Shown here one piece after another: positions 1 to 12,718 of a stretch of 64,000 nt of DNA. This DNA is from Siderastrea siderea. Lineage: Eukaryota > Cnidaria > Anthozoa > Scleractinia > Rhizangiidae. A program made the position numbers and the translations under genes. The DNA lies in assembly GCA_964030785.1 (NCBI GenBank), contig OZ034967.1:58735665-58799664 (forward strand), read 5' to 3'. Position 1 is the stretch's first letter, and every line of letters starts with the position of its first letter. The notes beneath the pieces were generated by a model. That model searched no databases, was not told where the DNA came from, and was given only the letters and a program-made list of their open reading frames with translations.

Positions 1-3000
1 ATGTCCCTCAAGGTATTTTTGTCATAGCCAATGCACGCGTGATAGTGGTCTTTTGCTCCGCTCCTCGCACATGGCTGGATGACTGGAAACGGGCTACAAC
101 AAAATGGAAATCGCGTGCTATATTCTGTGGAATTCAGTGAATCAAGCTGTAATTTCCTTTAATAACCTCAAAAACCCAATGCAGTTGGGTGCAACTATGT
201 ATTAAAAAATACTGAATAAAATGCCTTTAGCCAATCGATCGGCAGGCAGTAGAAACTGGAGAACGTGTGTATTAAATGCAAACCGGGTTAGATCACGTAA
301 ATCACCGGCGCGAGGCCTCAAAACATCAATCGATTAACACTTTGCATACCAACTACGCATATATGCGTAGTTATATACGGGATCCCTTCCGGCGGCCCTG
401 GAAGAAAGATCATAGGCCTTGGGTACTACTATCACATTTAATTGTAATTTACACGAAGTAGTCTCTTAGTTTTATCAACATTTGCTCGATTTGCCTTGCA
501 TTTGGACGAGTTTTCAGAGATTTTTTCGACTGTACTGATTTTTGACGTGGCGATTTAAAAATGGCGGCTCTAACAGATGCTTCTTTGTGAGATTGTCAGT
601 CTGGAAACGATCAAAACGATGTAAAACTGCTTTGTTGAAGATGATGACTTGTTGGCGAAGGTAATTCCATGGAGCATTCAATCTCATCGAGGCTGTGAGG
701 CTTGTTTTACTTTGATGTATCAGAATCCAGTCAAGAGGATTCAAATTAAGAGTCAAATGATGAGGAAACAGCTGTGGAAATTGTTTTTGTGGATTTAGAA
801 TGGCCCAGAGAAGTCAAACACAACGTGGACACCGATTTAAGTGAACCAAACCGAATAAATGTCAACAATAGAGAGCTAAATCATGTTTGGATTTCTTGAC
901 ACTCATTATTATGCAAGAGGTATGGCAGTTCGTTTCTCCTAATAAAAGATTGATTTCTGTATTATTGTTTAATTTCTCTTCAAAGATTAATTGGAAATGG
1001 TTTGTATTTGTAGTAAGAAGCCAAAAGTTATATTTTTTCTTGTTCAGAGCTTGCAGAAGTGTAGTGTTAATCAAGTTACTTTAAAAATTGGCATAATTAT
1101 GCTAATTATGCGGCTCGTGACGTCATAATTTTGATATTTTCTTATAATTTCTCTATTCGATATGAAAGTATATTTTATATACTTTCTAAATATGTATGTG
1201 TCTGTGGGGTTTTGTTGTAAATATTGACCATGACAAGCATCTTTGTTAACATTCTTATTTTTGTAAGAAACAAATACCACCCCCAATCAATCAATGATTT
1301 AACTGTTACGTGCTGGAACTAATCTCTGGCCACAAATGGCCAATTACTAAATATATGAAATTGTTGAAATGTAGTGAAACTTGTTGATTTAACAGTTCTA
1401 CTAACAGATTTGCAGTAATGCTCAGACAGGTACCCCTTTATTATATCGTTGAATTAACCATTCAATTAACAGCGTTGATTGCGTTGTTAAGGTTACCGTG
1501 TACCTTCAGAGGTGTCTTCAGTTTTATGCATGTAGCGCTTCTCAGTTTAGCCGCAGAAACCCCAAACCCTATATCAAATTAAAGCTTATAAAACTGGCTA
1601 TTTGAATATGCCACTAACTTTTCACGAAAACGAATTTTTAAGTTTTCCGCGAAGTCTGAATATGAAGGTCTAGATCGCCTTTTGAAAGCTCCAGCTCAAA
1701 GGGAATTTTAAATTTTGCAATTCTTTTTGCTTGGTGAAAGTCCGACACATAAGGGCTAAAAAACCGTGTTGGGGTTTTCCTTTATTCAGCCGCGTTCAAA
1801 AGCTTTCGAACATTTTCTAAATCGCAAGCAAAACATACGGAGTAACGGCACAGAAATGGTTCTTAAGGAAAAAAATATTTAGAATTATCGAATTCCCCGA
1901 CACGTTCTTGTTGAAGAAGCGTCAAGCTAGCGACTCTCCAAATTTGATTAAAATCGAACAAATCGCCTTTGAGCTGGAACTCTTTAAAGTGTCACCTTCA
2001 AGCGAAAAATGAATGTCGAGAAAAAGCGCTCAAAAGAAAATCTTCGCTACGCAAACGAACACCGCCTCCAAACACCTTTGCCGACAGTAGACCAATCAGT
2101 GGGAGCTATTTTATCTTCCGGTCACCTCCCGTGGAAATTTCGCGCAATATTCTCTCCACGCAAATCCTAGTGTTCCTAACATTCAACCGTCTTACCATTT
2201 TGTCGAATTTCTTTCAATGTTGGACGTCGTTTCACTGATATTGTCGTGATGGAGAGAACCAAAAGAGCGAAAACCTCAAGCCAACCAGCTGGTCTTTTGT
2301 TTGGTTTTGTCTTTTGACAAATCCCTTCCCGCTTCCTTCCTGCATGCAGACGTTTCCTTTTTCCTTCCTGCGACAGAGGAAGCTCGATTGTGAGTTCAGG
2401 GATTGCTACGGATTGTCGATAGAAATTGAGAAGGATTGATTCATCGATTGGTGTCGATTTCTATCGATGATTGTTGTCGGAAACGAGTTTTGTCTTTTCG
2501 CAAGTTACACTGACAAAATCACTGACAATTTGTCAGTAAGGTTTTAATGGGTTATAACGGCGAACAACCAGTTGATCTCTTGATCAACTGAGCACAACCG
2601 GCTCTTCAAATTTTCGGATTTGTCGCTCATGAATTTCGATGCCGGAATCTTAGCCTTTTTAAAAAATGTTTTAGTTTTGGAAAATTTTAAAACAGTCATT
2701 TCAATCTATCCTGGAAGGATTATTTAAATGTGGCCGCCTAGCTGTCTACCAAAGATAATGGCGAGATACCTTCTAGAAATCGGCTTTCCTTTGTGAAATC
2801 ACCGAACCAGAATGATGATGTCCTTGCTGTTAAGGGTTCCCGGCATGAGATGCTACTAACTAAATTGTTCTCCTTGTTGTTTTGTAAAGTGGCCAACGTA
2901 TAGCCTGTTCACAGACCTCAGTATTCTTCGGGAAATTGTTGAGTTTAGTATTGAAATCAAATCCGCGGTGTAGCAGACACGCCCGGGGAGACTCATATTT

Positions 3001-4750
3001 AAGTGACACGAATGCATCTCGTACCTCGTAAGGATAAACGGCATTTTTGTTTGCTACCTCTGAAGGTATTTAAAATCTGAAATAGACTGGAATCCGAGAA
3101 AATTAATATTGGAGAAGTAACTAATTGTCAAAATTGATTTGATACTTTGTAGGGTTAAAAAAGAAATCAAACCATGCGCACAACACACGGTGCTGGTACC
3201 TCTTAGTGCGCTAAAAGGTTTTAATTAAGCAACTCACTGAATAGAATCACTGAACCATAAGTGCTATTTATCACCCAGGTCGAAATGACAATAGATGGAT
3301 TGCCAATTCAGTGAGTCGACGAGGCAAACTGAAAGAAGTGAAAGCAAATGGGCTAATTTTAATATGAATTGAAACAATTGAACTGAAGTGATAGAGAATT
3401 CATCGAACTGTGAGAGCAGCAAAAGAAGAGAAGTGGAGAGAAGTAACGCGTGCAAAATATATTCCTTTCGTTGTTTGGTTGAGTATGTCTTGACGACAGA
3501 GTCGAAAATCCACAGTAACGCTGAAAGGTAAGTTCACTCTTGCTTTACGTTTACATGACATGTACGTGTTTAGACGAGACGAAATCAAAGCGGGCAAGAA
3601 ACATCGTCAAGAAATTTATGCAGTTTTTGGTCCGTTTCCATATTTCTCAAGAGATGTGAACAAAACACAGACCGCACCTTGAATCAGGAGCATTCATTGA
3701 AGTTTTTATGTAGAATACCAGTTCGGAAGGTACTAACCGCCTCAGAAATTTGGGGTTAAATCCGGTTAAAAACTGAGTTTGCTTTGGGGATATGGCACTT
3801 CTAACCTTTGTAACATGGGAGAATTAATTCCTTTTGTTTTCTGCGGGGACAAATATGTCGTTTAGAATACGAAATAAGTCAAGTAGCATTTTTGAAGAAA
3901 TTTCTTAAACGTTTTAATCTATAGAATCCGAGCAGATTAATCTTTGTTATCCTTTAAGAGGCCTTAAAACAATCTGAAAAAAAAATTCATTTCGTGTATT
4001 TTGCTTACAGTTTCCAGTCCGATGCCCCTGTTTGGTGTGTTACATATTTGCATAAGAGAGTTATCGAAAGTGATTGAATCTCTTTACAAGGTTAATTTAC
4101 CTTACTGATTAACTCACATTCTTATTAAATTGAGGAGTTTTATACTTGTCCCACCGACACAGCACTACAGCTTCTTGACAAGCTTATCCCTGGTTAACCC
4201 TATTTTCTGCCTTTTCTAATTAGCGATATCGTTTAGAACCTGACGGCCGTTACCAGTGCAGTCCGGCTACACCTAGTGAAACCAATGCAATTCGCTCTTC
4301 TCTTTAACGAAGAAGTAATTGGGAACGTAACCTTAATTTCAACCGTCTCCTCAGCTTACTTCTCCAAGAAAGCAACCACAACAGACGGGAGAAACCCAAT
4401 TTACGTAGGATCGGCGAAATGTGGAAATCCGTCGGACGCGAAAATATAACGTAGTGAGACACATAACGGAGACTGAGCTTCCTTTTCTCATCTTTTCAGT
4501 CCCCTTTTCATCTATATTTTCGATGTCGTTTGATTTTTGAGGGAAATTCGCGAAGCGCGGCCGGCAGTAGTTAGCCTGCGAGTAAACGTCTCCTATAGTG
4601 TAGCAAGAATTATTGCAGATCTCAAGAAATTTCGAATCTTTGCGATTGTAATTTGTCCTTCATCCAATGAAAAAAGATCCCGCACAACAAAATTCTGGCA
4701 AAATTATTCTCCCCATTAATGTATTCCCTTCAGTCAAATCATCCACTCTT
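1..4750. other. AT-rich non-coding stretch
   Basis: No reading frame here has recognisable protein features; the open frames are short and overlap on both strands. There are only local simple motifs, such as short inverted words near 2505-2545 and a CGATTG-rich patch near 2430-2475. A motif AAAATGGCGGC-like occurs near 550. I see no RNA gene. It could be intergenic or intronic host DNA. Confidence 0.6.
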
Positions 4751-6264
4751 CTTTGTTCTGTAATGTTTTCCTTGTTAAAATCGTTGATCCGCAAACTCAC
4801 GCAAAAATTTCGTGCTTCGCGTCATATCCTTCGCGCGTCCGGGACACGCGCAGAAGAGAAATAGAGACAAGGCATCATTGCCAGCTTGGAGGGATCCGTT
4901 TGCATGCAACTGAAATTCATTGACGAATACATAAATACCCCAATTTTTTGGCCACAAAGTGCGCGCCGTTTTTGAAAGAAAAATTTACAAGAGTCAATTT
5001 GTTTCCGGAGTGTCAAATTGTTTTCGGAGTCCAAAATTGACCGTCTATTAAGCACAGGTACCGTTTCTTGTACTTAATAAACAGATCCTGCAGGGCAAGT
5101 GTACTTATTTTGCAGAAAAGACCATTATCTTCGATTATGACGTACAAAGATTGCATTTTCCTCTTATTAAGTACGTCTCTTGTGCTTATTAAGTACGAAA
5201 AATGTGATTAATAAGGACAAAAGGTAGGTCTTTCGTTTATTAAGCACAAGTGTCACCAAACTTCGCAAACAATCATTTTTCATACTTGGCGGCTATTATG
5301 GAAAAAAATATCGAGGGCGAAGTGTATTCAATTGGTGAATCTTTAAAGAAAAAAAATGATTCAGGCAAAGTCTTGTTTGTAAATTCTTTCAATTAAGCAA
5401 CAAGACGACATGGATTTTGTTTTAGGGGCCGATATTTTTCAAATGTAAGAGTTCGCAGCCCGTTCGATCGCGGATCGATCGATCGAGCGATCAAGCGCTG
5501 GCCTGGTGAAAACCGTGAGCGTTTTTGTTTCCCGTTCCGTAAATCTGTTTTTCCCAACAGAATACTTCGAGTAAAGATAATAATCAGCGGTGTCTGAAAC
5601 TACATTTCAGTAGGAAAGAGAGACTCCCTTTGTTTTAAACTAACTGTTTGAAAGTGCGAGATTAAAATCTATTTCAAGAAGGACAACAAGCTGCATTTAG
5701 CAGCAGTTCTTTATCGGTCGAGTCATGCTCAAACTGCTTGCATTTTCTTCGCTTCCTAATACCCCTAATAGGAAAGTTTGTTTACTAATTGAGAAGAAGA
5801 ACAGTTTTTTCCACCTAAGCTTGTCCGGAATATGTTGTTTATAAAAGAGTTTTGCTTTAACTTCAAGCCGTAGATTGTTCACAATTTGATCGCCTATAGT
5901 CGGCGGCGAAAAACAACCTGTGCAATAAGCGAAGAAACTCGACCGGGAATAAAAGTAAAGCTAAATATCTCATTAATCGGAACCTGTAGGGCACCAAAAA
6001 AACCTCTTTTTTACGAATGAACTTTATTTGCGAATAACCTGAGGCAAAATTCAACGTTCCCGGGCCGGTCACCCAACCAAGTACTAACCCCGCCGGACTG
6101 GGCTTAACTTCGCTTGTACGGGCGGCAAAACTTGTGGTATCTTGATCATGGAATTCAATTTCTTCAAATATTTACCTTTTGCTTTCCATTTTCGTCTTTT
6201 TCCTGGTTTTTAAATGCATATTTTACTCGAGAAAATATAAGTGGGAAATAACAGAACAAAACGT
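4751..6264. repeat. Left arm of a large inverted duplication
   Basis: This segment is the reverse complement of 40001-41787 continued at 63875-64000. The two arms share the 5S-like segment, a cluster of TTAATAAG(T)AC-type words (5060-5250 here) and the sequence round the Polinton target. At 4871-4876 the arm reads GGCATC (GATGCC on the other strand), uninterrupted, where the right arm has GATGCT duplicated round the Polinton. This arm is therefore a natural empty site. It also lacks the non-LTR fragment and (AAT)n tract found in the right arm. The outer end is not determined, because the right arm runs off the window. Confidence 0.85.
6053..6148 (-). pseudogene. 5S rRNA-like segment, minus strand
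   Basis: Read on the minus strand, the segment contains GTTAAGCCCAGTCC followed by GGTTAGTACTTGGTTGGGTG. This resembles the 3' half of eukaryotic 5S rRNA, including the C box of its internal promoter. The 5' half is not recognisable as a functional 5S gene. It is the mirror copy of 40127-40216. I treat it as a 5S-derived pseudogene or the 5S-derived part of a SINE-like repeat. Confidence 0.5.
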
Positions 6265-7466
6265 CCACTTTCTGAAAAGATGTGCGCGTGCGATTCCTTG
6301 ATAAGCATACTAAGCAAACTTAAAACGCCTGCATAGACATACTGTTCAAGGCCACCGTGGCGTATCAAAAACACTGACCAATAAATGATACGTTTCTCTG
6401 GACCACTTCTACCTTAGAGTAGTGAAACTTAGAAAGTTACAACGCGAAGATGCGACAAAAAAAAGACAGCTAAGTCCGAAAGAAAAGAGGGTATTGGAAC
6501 TTGGCGGTATTTAATTTTCTGAAGAATAGCAATAAATTAAATTCAATGAAAAGAGAGCCATATTTTCGGCCTGGGCTCTTGCCAAATGCAAACGTGTAAA
6601 GAACAAAAGATTCACGATCTCAACTTGACAAAAGTTAAATTATCTTTTCGTTCATATAAACGGATTAAGGTTTTTACCTCTCAGTAATTCCAAAGTACTG
6701 GCAAATGGGCCGACGAACTGTCTTCGTAATCTTGGTTGGTTCGGTTCTAACGCGTGTTCCTCCGCAAGCTCTGCAAGAAGATAGATCAAGAAAAATATCC
6801 GATCGCTTTAATGCTCGTCCGCTATCCATGACATCGATAAGAGGTTTTTCAATTAAAGGTCAGTTCTGCTCTGTTTTTGACGCATTCCACCACGTGCTGT
6901 ATTTTTACTTAGAAACGCTGAGGGAAAATCGCTCTAAGCACGAAAACGTGTTCAGCTGCGAGACTGTGCAGTGAGTGCAATTCTGAAATTTCTCAAAATT
7001 GTATTGTTCTTCATTGTTATGATATCAGAGAGAGCGCTAGAGCCACCGGCTGATCACGTACAAACGCTACAAGGGTGAGGCATGCTAGTCCGAAGGTGAC
7101 AAAATATCAAGTTTACCATTCTTTTATGTAAAGTTACATTTTTATACATCAACTATTTTATATTCGTGTCATTTTGTCGTATATTTATGTCAAAACAATT
7201 TCTTCTGTGTCAGTGTGATTTTTGCCGTATCAAGCGATCTTTTATATGCATCAAATAAATCATTGTTTCATACATGAGGTGGTTAACGTTTTCATATCAA
7301 GTTGCGTGCACATTTTTATACATGTACATCAAGAAAGGGGAGATGAGCTTTTGATCAGAAGTACCATCAAGGAGAAGAGACTGGCGACGAGTTATCGGGG
7401 TTTTTTCATTCCCACTATTCGGGAGTTCTTTGAAAAAATGCTTTTATTGATCCGGCAGTGTAACAC

Positions 7467-7814
7467 TTGTTTGGAAGAAATAATGATGGTGACCAAGCAG
7501 AATTATTAGCTAGAAGGATGGAGCAATATGAGCAAACTTTACGAGTCATGTACCAGCGAATAACAGAATCGCGTTCCCACCGACATGCTCTTGGCTTTAA
7601 TTATGAGCAGTTAATGGTTTCTCGTCGCACAGAAATTGGAAAGATGATAGAAGGTCTTTACTCTGGTAACGACAATGTTGAAAGAGAAACAGAGACAGAT
7701 GGAGATCTTTGCTCCATGGTACCAAACGATCGTGCAGACAGGCCAGATTTTAATGAAAAAGTTATGGGAGCCCGTAAATGCAACCACCTCTCATCACTGT
7801 CCAAACAGAGGTAG
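7467..7814 (+). pseudogene. N-terminal piece of HTH/integrase-like protein
   Basis: This is an open frame of 115 codons, repeated nearly unchanged at 11364-11711. The middle, from MEQYEQTLRVMYQRI, is predicted helical. Near the end it reads RPDFNEKV, resembling the 'GRPxF' linker that precedes the HTH in a group of cnidarian and fish integrase-core proteins. The expected HTH does not follow. It lies just downstream on the opposite strand (7862-8090), as if the 3' half were inverted. Family assignment is from memory and weak; that the frame is part of a broken mobile-element gene is more likely than that it is a host gene. Confidence 0.35.
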
Positions 7815-7861
7815 TGACAGTGAATGATAGTGGTAGATGCAGCATTAGGGCAGCCATCTGA

Positions 7862-8090
7862 CTAGGGTGCCAAGGTTAGTACATCTCTGATTATATTGTC
7901 CAAGGCAACGTCAGTAATCTGAGAAAAATTATGCTCTTGGCTAACAGGCATACTATTGAATCCTTGACGGTGGCGAGAAAGAGTTCTTGCAGATACACCA
8001 ATTCTTGCTATGTCACTCCACCTAAAATCTGGACCCTTACCTTATTCTTGCTATGTCACTCCACCTAAAATCTGGACCCTCTCAGAGTCC
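7862..8090 (-). pseudogene. Helix-turn-helix fragment, copy A
   Basis: On the minus strand the frame reads a helix-turn-helix-like run, FRWSDIARTLGVSARTLSRH, then LSQITDVALDNIIRDVL and a stop at 7862-7864. This resembles the DNA-binding N-terminal region of integrase-core transposon proteins. Copy A carries a tandem duplication of about 40 bp within it, so it is disrupted. The better preserved version is at 11759-11938. Confidence 0.4.
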
Positions 8091-8370
8091 TCGAATCTGT
8101 TCTTCAGTTAGGCTTACTGTTTTTTTGCGGAACAAAACGAAATGAAAAATAAATGAAGACTAAAGTCAGCTAATGGTTCGGTGCGCGTTGTGTTGTCAAA
8201 AAATTAGATTAATAACTACCGGAAATGCAGAGTTTTTAAATTCAAAGATCTGTATATTACGAAACAAGCTCTTCTCAGATCGCAGCGAGCTTTAACCTAT
8301 TTCGTTACATTCGTTAACGCCGTCCTTTAATATTCTTCCCTGCAACAATGAATTCTGAACAAAAAGCTAC

Positions 8371-8870
8371 GAGCCAAGAGGTCAGAAATACTCCGTTTCG
8401 CAAATTACGGCAGCAATGTATGTGTGAACACTGATCGACGGTCTTCGTTTTCGAGTAGGGTCTTCGTTAAGTGTCCGTTAAAAATAGATGTAGGATATCT
8501 CGAAACTAAGATTTTTATCGTGTTCGAAGACCACCCCGCCATATCCAAACACGTCCAAATATTTTACGAGGATTGCCGAAAACGTGCCAAAAGTGTTAAG
8601 TAGTCCATGGCAAAAGAAAGTCGTCACGCAATGCTATCAGGAGTGCGCATTATTTTGACATCGGACTGTTGTCACGCTACGCTGTTTCATCCAGCTCGCA
8701 CTTTCACTACGGTATGTAAGATATATTATTTTAACCCGGTCAAAAACCCAATCAAATCACACAAGACCGCACAGCAACAAACGGCATAATGTTGACTCAG
8801 TGTCTCACAATTAGGATCAAAATACAGATCTGTAATTTGCGAAACGGAGTATTTCTGACCTCTTAGCTCA
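8371..8870. mobile_element. MITE with 38-bp inverted repeats, copy A
   Basis: The left end (8371-8408) begins GAGCCAAGAGGTCAGAAATA and the right end (8832-8869) is its reverse complement with a single mismatch. The interior is non-coding. It sits exactly at the right end of the 2.5-kb repeat unit. The same structure recurs at 12228-12718. No target duplication could be fixed. Confidence 0.65.
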
Positions 8871-9316
8871 GGAGTACTCGACGGAGCCGTTCTGCAAAAT
8901 AACCGTTCTGCAGGGTCATCATGAGCTGGCTGGCAACTTGTCAACTGGCATAGAAATCTTGCTGGCAATTTGCTGTTACCGAAAGCTTGCTGGGTCTGTG
9001 TTTACCAAATAAATTATTCTATGGCTAGAAAAATGAACTCTTCCGGTTGGCGTGACGAACTGTTCTTATTATAGCTGGCAAAACGTGAGGATGTCACGCG
9101 GCGTGATTTAATGTTTAACTTCGCAATTAGTGAAATATTGCTTCGCTTTGTCGGTACCCTTTGTTTTGCTGTCAACTAGAGGACGACCAGTTAATTTTTA
9201 ATTGCAAAACGATAGTGCGCATCCAATGCATCCAGTACTCTGAGCAATAACGTAGCGGTTGATGTCGTTAATATTTGATACTCCTGCGAGCTACTGCCCA
9301 TAGAGCATGAAGAGAT
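8871..9316. other. Spacer without recognisable genes
   Basis: Unique-looking AT-rich sequence between copy A of the 2.5-kb repeat and the palindromic MITE. It ends with GAAGAGAT (9309-9316), the left target duplication of that MITE. I see no gene or RNA. Confidence 0.6.
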
Positions 9317-9540
9317 TAGACTGCGGGTAGTCTCTAATTTTGGCGATTGTGATTGTGGGGCGGGCAAAATACACACGCGCGCGCGCGAAAGTTCGAGGAG
9401 ACGCGACGCGAAGGGAGCGCCGAAAATTAATTTTCGGCGCTCCCTTCGCGTCGCGTCTCCTCGAAATTTCGCGCGCGCGCGTATGTATTTTGCCCGCCCC
9501 ACAATCGCCATCGCCAAAATTAGAGACTACTCGCAGTCTA
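9317..9540. mobile_element. 224-bp palindromic MITE with 8-bp TSD
   Basis: The element starts TAGACTGCGGGTAGTCTC and ends GAGACTACTCGCAGTCTA, and is an almost perfect palindrome centred near 9429 (AAAATTAATTTT). It is flanked by exact direct repeats GAAGAGAT at 9309-9316 and 9541-9548. Its arms contain (CG)n runs. Open frames on both strands here are artefacts of the palindrome. The 8-bp target duplication is compatible with an hAT-like or similar transposase acting in trans, but the terminal sequence alone does not fix the superfamily. Confidence 0.9.
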
Positions 9541-10277
9541 GAAGAGATGGTCGCTTTGGTATATTTTTACTATTTTGGGAAGGTAAGTGGCTTAGGTTTC
9601 TTTTTAGGTTGTCCGGGTACCGACTCGGGAGCTTTCAAGAAATGAAATTGATATTTTGTCTGATTTAGCACACTAATGAGCAAGATTCGAAGGGGCTTCT
9701 CTCAAACCGCTTAAAATCTATCGGCTGCAATATCTCAGGAATGGTAGGGACTCGAATCGTAAGTAGGCTTGTTTTCACATTGTAGTATTCTAGGGCGTCA
9801 TCTGGGTAATAAAGATACGCTTTTTCAGTTTTCTTAATTCAGTTCCGTTTATATTTGTTGATCGCTAAATTAACCGACCACTTTGAATTTAAAAGCGAAG
9901 AAAGGCTATCGCCAGCTGTATAAGCATTGATACCATCGTGTATTTGAAGGCACTGGGAGCTCAGAAATTCGCGATACGCGATACGAGTAATGTTTTAGGC
10001 CAAAAACAGAACAGCTCAATCTCTGTTAGCGTACACAAATATCCCTTTCAGAAAACACCGAGAAATGAGGAAACGACCTTCACTTATTTTGCTTAAAGTT
10101 TCTCCTGGGTGCCTCTGCTTTATGAACGAAAATAAATACCGATCTATATCACAGACATCCGGCGAGGAATATTGTATACATCAACCGCCTGTTCCACCGT
10201 CAGAGATGGCAAAGGGCAAAAACTGTGGGTTTCTATATAAAAAAAGGTACTAGAGTATATTTTACTAACATGGATTT
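9541..10277. other. Spacer without recognisable genes
   Basis: Begins with the right target duplication GAAGAGAT. The remainder is AT-rich with short unrelated open frames; I see no RNA gene or repeat shared with the rest of the window. Confidence 0.6.
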
Positions 10278-11363
10278 GACCAATAAATGATACGTTTCTC
10301 TGGACCACTTCTACCTTAGAGTAGTGAAACTTAGAAAGTTACACCGCGAAGATAGCGACGAAAAAAGACAGCTAAGTCCTAAAGAAAAGAGGGTATTGGA
10401 ACTTAGCGGTATTTAATTTTCTGAAGAATAGCAATAAATTAAATTCAATGAAAAAATAGCCATATTTTCGGCCTGGGCTCTTGCCAAATGCAAACGTGTA
10501 AAGAATAAAAGATTTACGATCTCAACTTGACAAAAGTTAAATTATCTTTTCGTTCATATAAACGGATTAAGGTTTTTACCTCTCAGTAATTCCAAAGTAC
10601 TGGCAAATGGGCCGACGAACTGTCTTCGTAATCTTGGTTGGTTCGGTTCTAACGCGTGTTCCTCCACAAGCTCTGCAAGAAGATAGATCAAGAAAAATAT
10701 CCTATCGCTTTAATGCTCGTCTGCTATCCATGACATCGATAAGAGGTTTTTCGATTAAAGGTAAGTTCTGCTCTGAAAACAGCTTTTAACTGACGCATTC
10801 CACCACGTGCTGTATTTTTACTTAGAAACGCTGAGGGAAAATCGCTCTAAGCACGAAAACGTGTTCAGCTGCGAGACTGTGCAGTGAGTGCAATTCTGAA
10901 ATTTCTCAAAATTGTATTGTTCTTCATTGTTATGATATCAGAGAGAGCGCTAGACTGAGCCACTGGCTGATCACGTACAAACGCTACAAGGGTGAGGCAT
11001 GCTAGTCCGAAGGTGACAAAATATCAAGTTTACCATTCTTTTATGTAAAGTTACATTTTTATACATCATTTTGTCGTATATTTATGTCAAAACAATTTCT
11101 TCTGTGTCAGTGTGATTTTTGCCGTATCAAGCGATCTTTTATATGCATCAAATAAATCATTGTTTCATACATGAGGTGGTTAACATTTTCATATCAAGTT
11201 GCGTGCACATTTTTATACATGTACATCAAGAAAGGGGAGATGAGCTTTTGATCAGAAGTACCATCAAGGAGAAGAGACTGGCGACGAGTTATCGGGTTTT
11301 TTTCATTCCCACTATTCGAGAGTTCTTTGAAAAAATGCTTTTATTGATCCGGCAGTGTAACAC

Positions 11364-11711
11364 TTGTTTGGAAGAAATAATGATGGTGACCAAGCAGAAT
11401 TATTAGCTAGAAGGATGGAGCAATATGAGCAAACTTTACGAGTCATGTACCAGCGAATAACAGAATCGCGTTCCCACCGACATGCTCTTGGCTTTAATTA
11501 TGAGCAGTTAATGGTTTCTCGTCGCACAGAAATTGGAAAGATGATAGAAGGTCTTTACTCTGGTAACGACAATGTTGAAAGAGCAACAGAGACAGAGGGA
11601 GATCTTTGCTCCATGGTACCAAACGGTCGTGCAGGCAGGCCAGATTTTAATGAAAAAGTTATGGGAGCCCGTAAATGCAACCACCTCTCATCACTGTCCA
11701 AACAGAGGTAG
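11364..11711 (+). pseudogene. N-terminal piece of HTH/integrase-like protein, copy B
   Basis: This 115-codon frame is nearly identical to 7467-7814, differing at a few codons (for example GRAGRPDF here against DRADRPDF). Conservation of the frame could reflect recent duplication rather than selection. It contains a helical segment, then the G-R-x-G-R-P-D-F linker, and stops before any DNA-binding domain. The complementary HTH piece follows on the opposite strand. Confidence 0.35.
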
Positions 11712-11758
11712 TGACAGTGAATGATAGTGGTAGATGCAGCATTAGGGCAGCCATCTGA

Positions 11759-11938
11759 CTAGGGTGCCAAGGTTAGTACATCTCTGATTATATTGTCCAA
11801 GGCAACGTCGGTAATCTGAGAAAGATTATGCTCTTGGCTAACAGGCATACTATTGAATCCTTGACGGTGGCGAGAAAGAGTTCTTGCAGATACACCAAGT
11901 GTTCTTGCTATGTCACTCCACCTAAAATCTGGAACCTC
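11759..11938 (-). pseudogene. Helix-turn-helix fragment, copy B
   Basis: An open minus-strand stretch of 59 codons ends at TAG (11759-11761) and is preceded in frame by TGA (11939-11941). Beyond that stop the same frame reads LTEEQIRGL, which fits the upstream end of the domain. It encodes the run FRWSDIARTLGVSARTLSRH and then NIIRDVLTLAP. The fold resembles an integrase-core protein HTH. Together with 11364-11711 it suggests one gene broken by an internal inversion shared by both repeat copies. Confidence 0.4.
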
Positions 11939-12227
11939 TCAGAGTCCTCGAATCTGTTCTTCAGTTAGGCTTACTGTTTTTTTGCGAAACAAAACGAAAT
12001 GAAAAATAAATGAAGACTAAAGTCAGCTAATGGTTCGGTGCGCGTTGTGTTGTCAAAAAATTAGATTAATAACTACCGGAAATGCAGAGTTTTAAAATTC
12101 AAAGATCTGTATATTACGAAACAAGCTCTTCTCAGATCGCAGCGAGCTTTAACCTATTTCGTTACATTCGTTAACGCCGTCCTTTAATATTCTTCCCTGC
12201 AACAATGAATTCTGAACAAAAAGCTAC

Positions 12228-12718
12228 GAGCCAAGAGGTCAGAAATACTCCGTTTCGCAAATTACGGCAGCAATGTATGTGTGAACACTGATCGACGGTC
12301 TTCGTTTTCGAGTAGGGTCTTCGTTAAGTGTCCGTTAAAAATAGATGTAGGATATCTCGAAACTAAGATTTTTATCGTGTTCGAAGACCACCCCGCCATA
12401 TCCAAACACGTCCAAATATTTTACGAGGATTGCCGAAAACGTGCCAAAAGTGTTAAGTAGTCAGTGGCAAAAGAAAGTCGTCACGCAATGTTATCAGGCG
12501 TGTGCATTATTTTGCCATCGGACTGTTGTCACGCTACGCTGTTTCATCCAGCTCGCACGTTCACTACGGTATGTTATTTTAACTCGGTCAAAAACCCAGT
12601 CAGATCACACAAGACCGCACCGCAACAAACGGCATAATGTTGACTCAGTGTCTCACAATTAGGATCAAAATACAGATCTGTAATTTGCGAAACGGAGTAT
12701 TTCTGACCTCTTAGCTCA
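12228..12718. mobile_element. MITE with 38-bp inverted repeats, copy B
   Basis: Same element as 8371-8870: GAGCCAAGAGGTC at the left end, and the complementary GACCTCTTAGCTC at the right end. The interior is non-coding and about 490 bp long overall. Confidence 0.65.

Larger units (their letters stand above)
6376..8870 (+). repeat. 2.5-kb dispersed repeat, copy A
   Basis: The unit runs from GACCAATAAATGATACG to CTGACCTCTTAGCTCA and recurs in the same orientation at 10278-12718. The copies are nearly identical with small indels: A has about 20 bp extra near 7150, lacks a 13-bp piece near 6880, and has a tandem repeat of about 40 bp at 8005-8085. Sharp, shared ends with different flanks suggest two insertions of one mobile unit rather than a simple local duplication, but I found no convincing target duplication. 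Contents: an open frame, an oppositely oriented HTH piece and a terminal MITE. Confidence 0.8.
10278..12718 (+). repeat. 2.4-kb dispersed repeat, copy B
   Basis: Direct-orientation partner of 6376-8870, with the same left boundary (GACCAATAAATG) and right boundary (TTAGCTCA) but different flanking sequence on both sides. It lacks the short duplication inside the HTH piece, so it is closer to the ancestral state there. It has an extra GAAAACAGC-type insertion near 10780. Confidence 0.8.

Noticed and set aside
9191..9645. Two similar frames on opposite strands (IVGRAKY...FGAPFASRLLE)
   Set aside because: Both arise from the same palindromic MITE, so the similarity is due to symmetry, not to genes.
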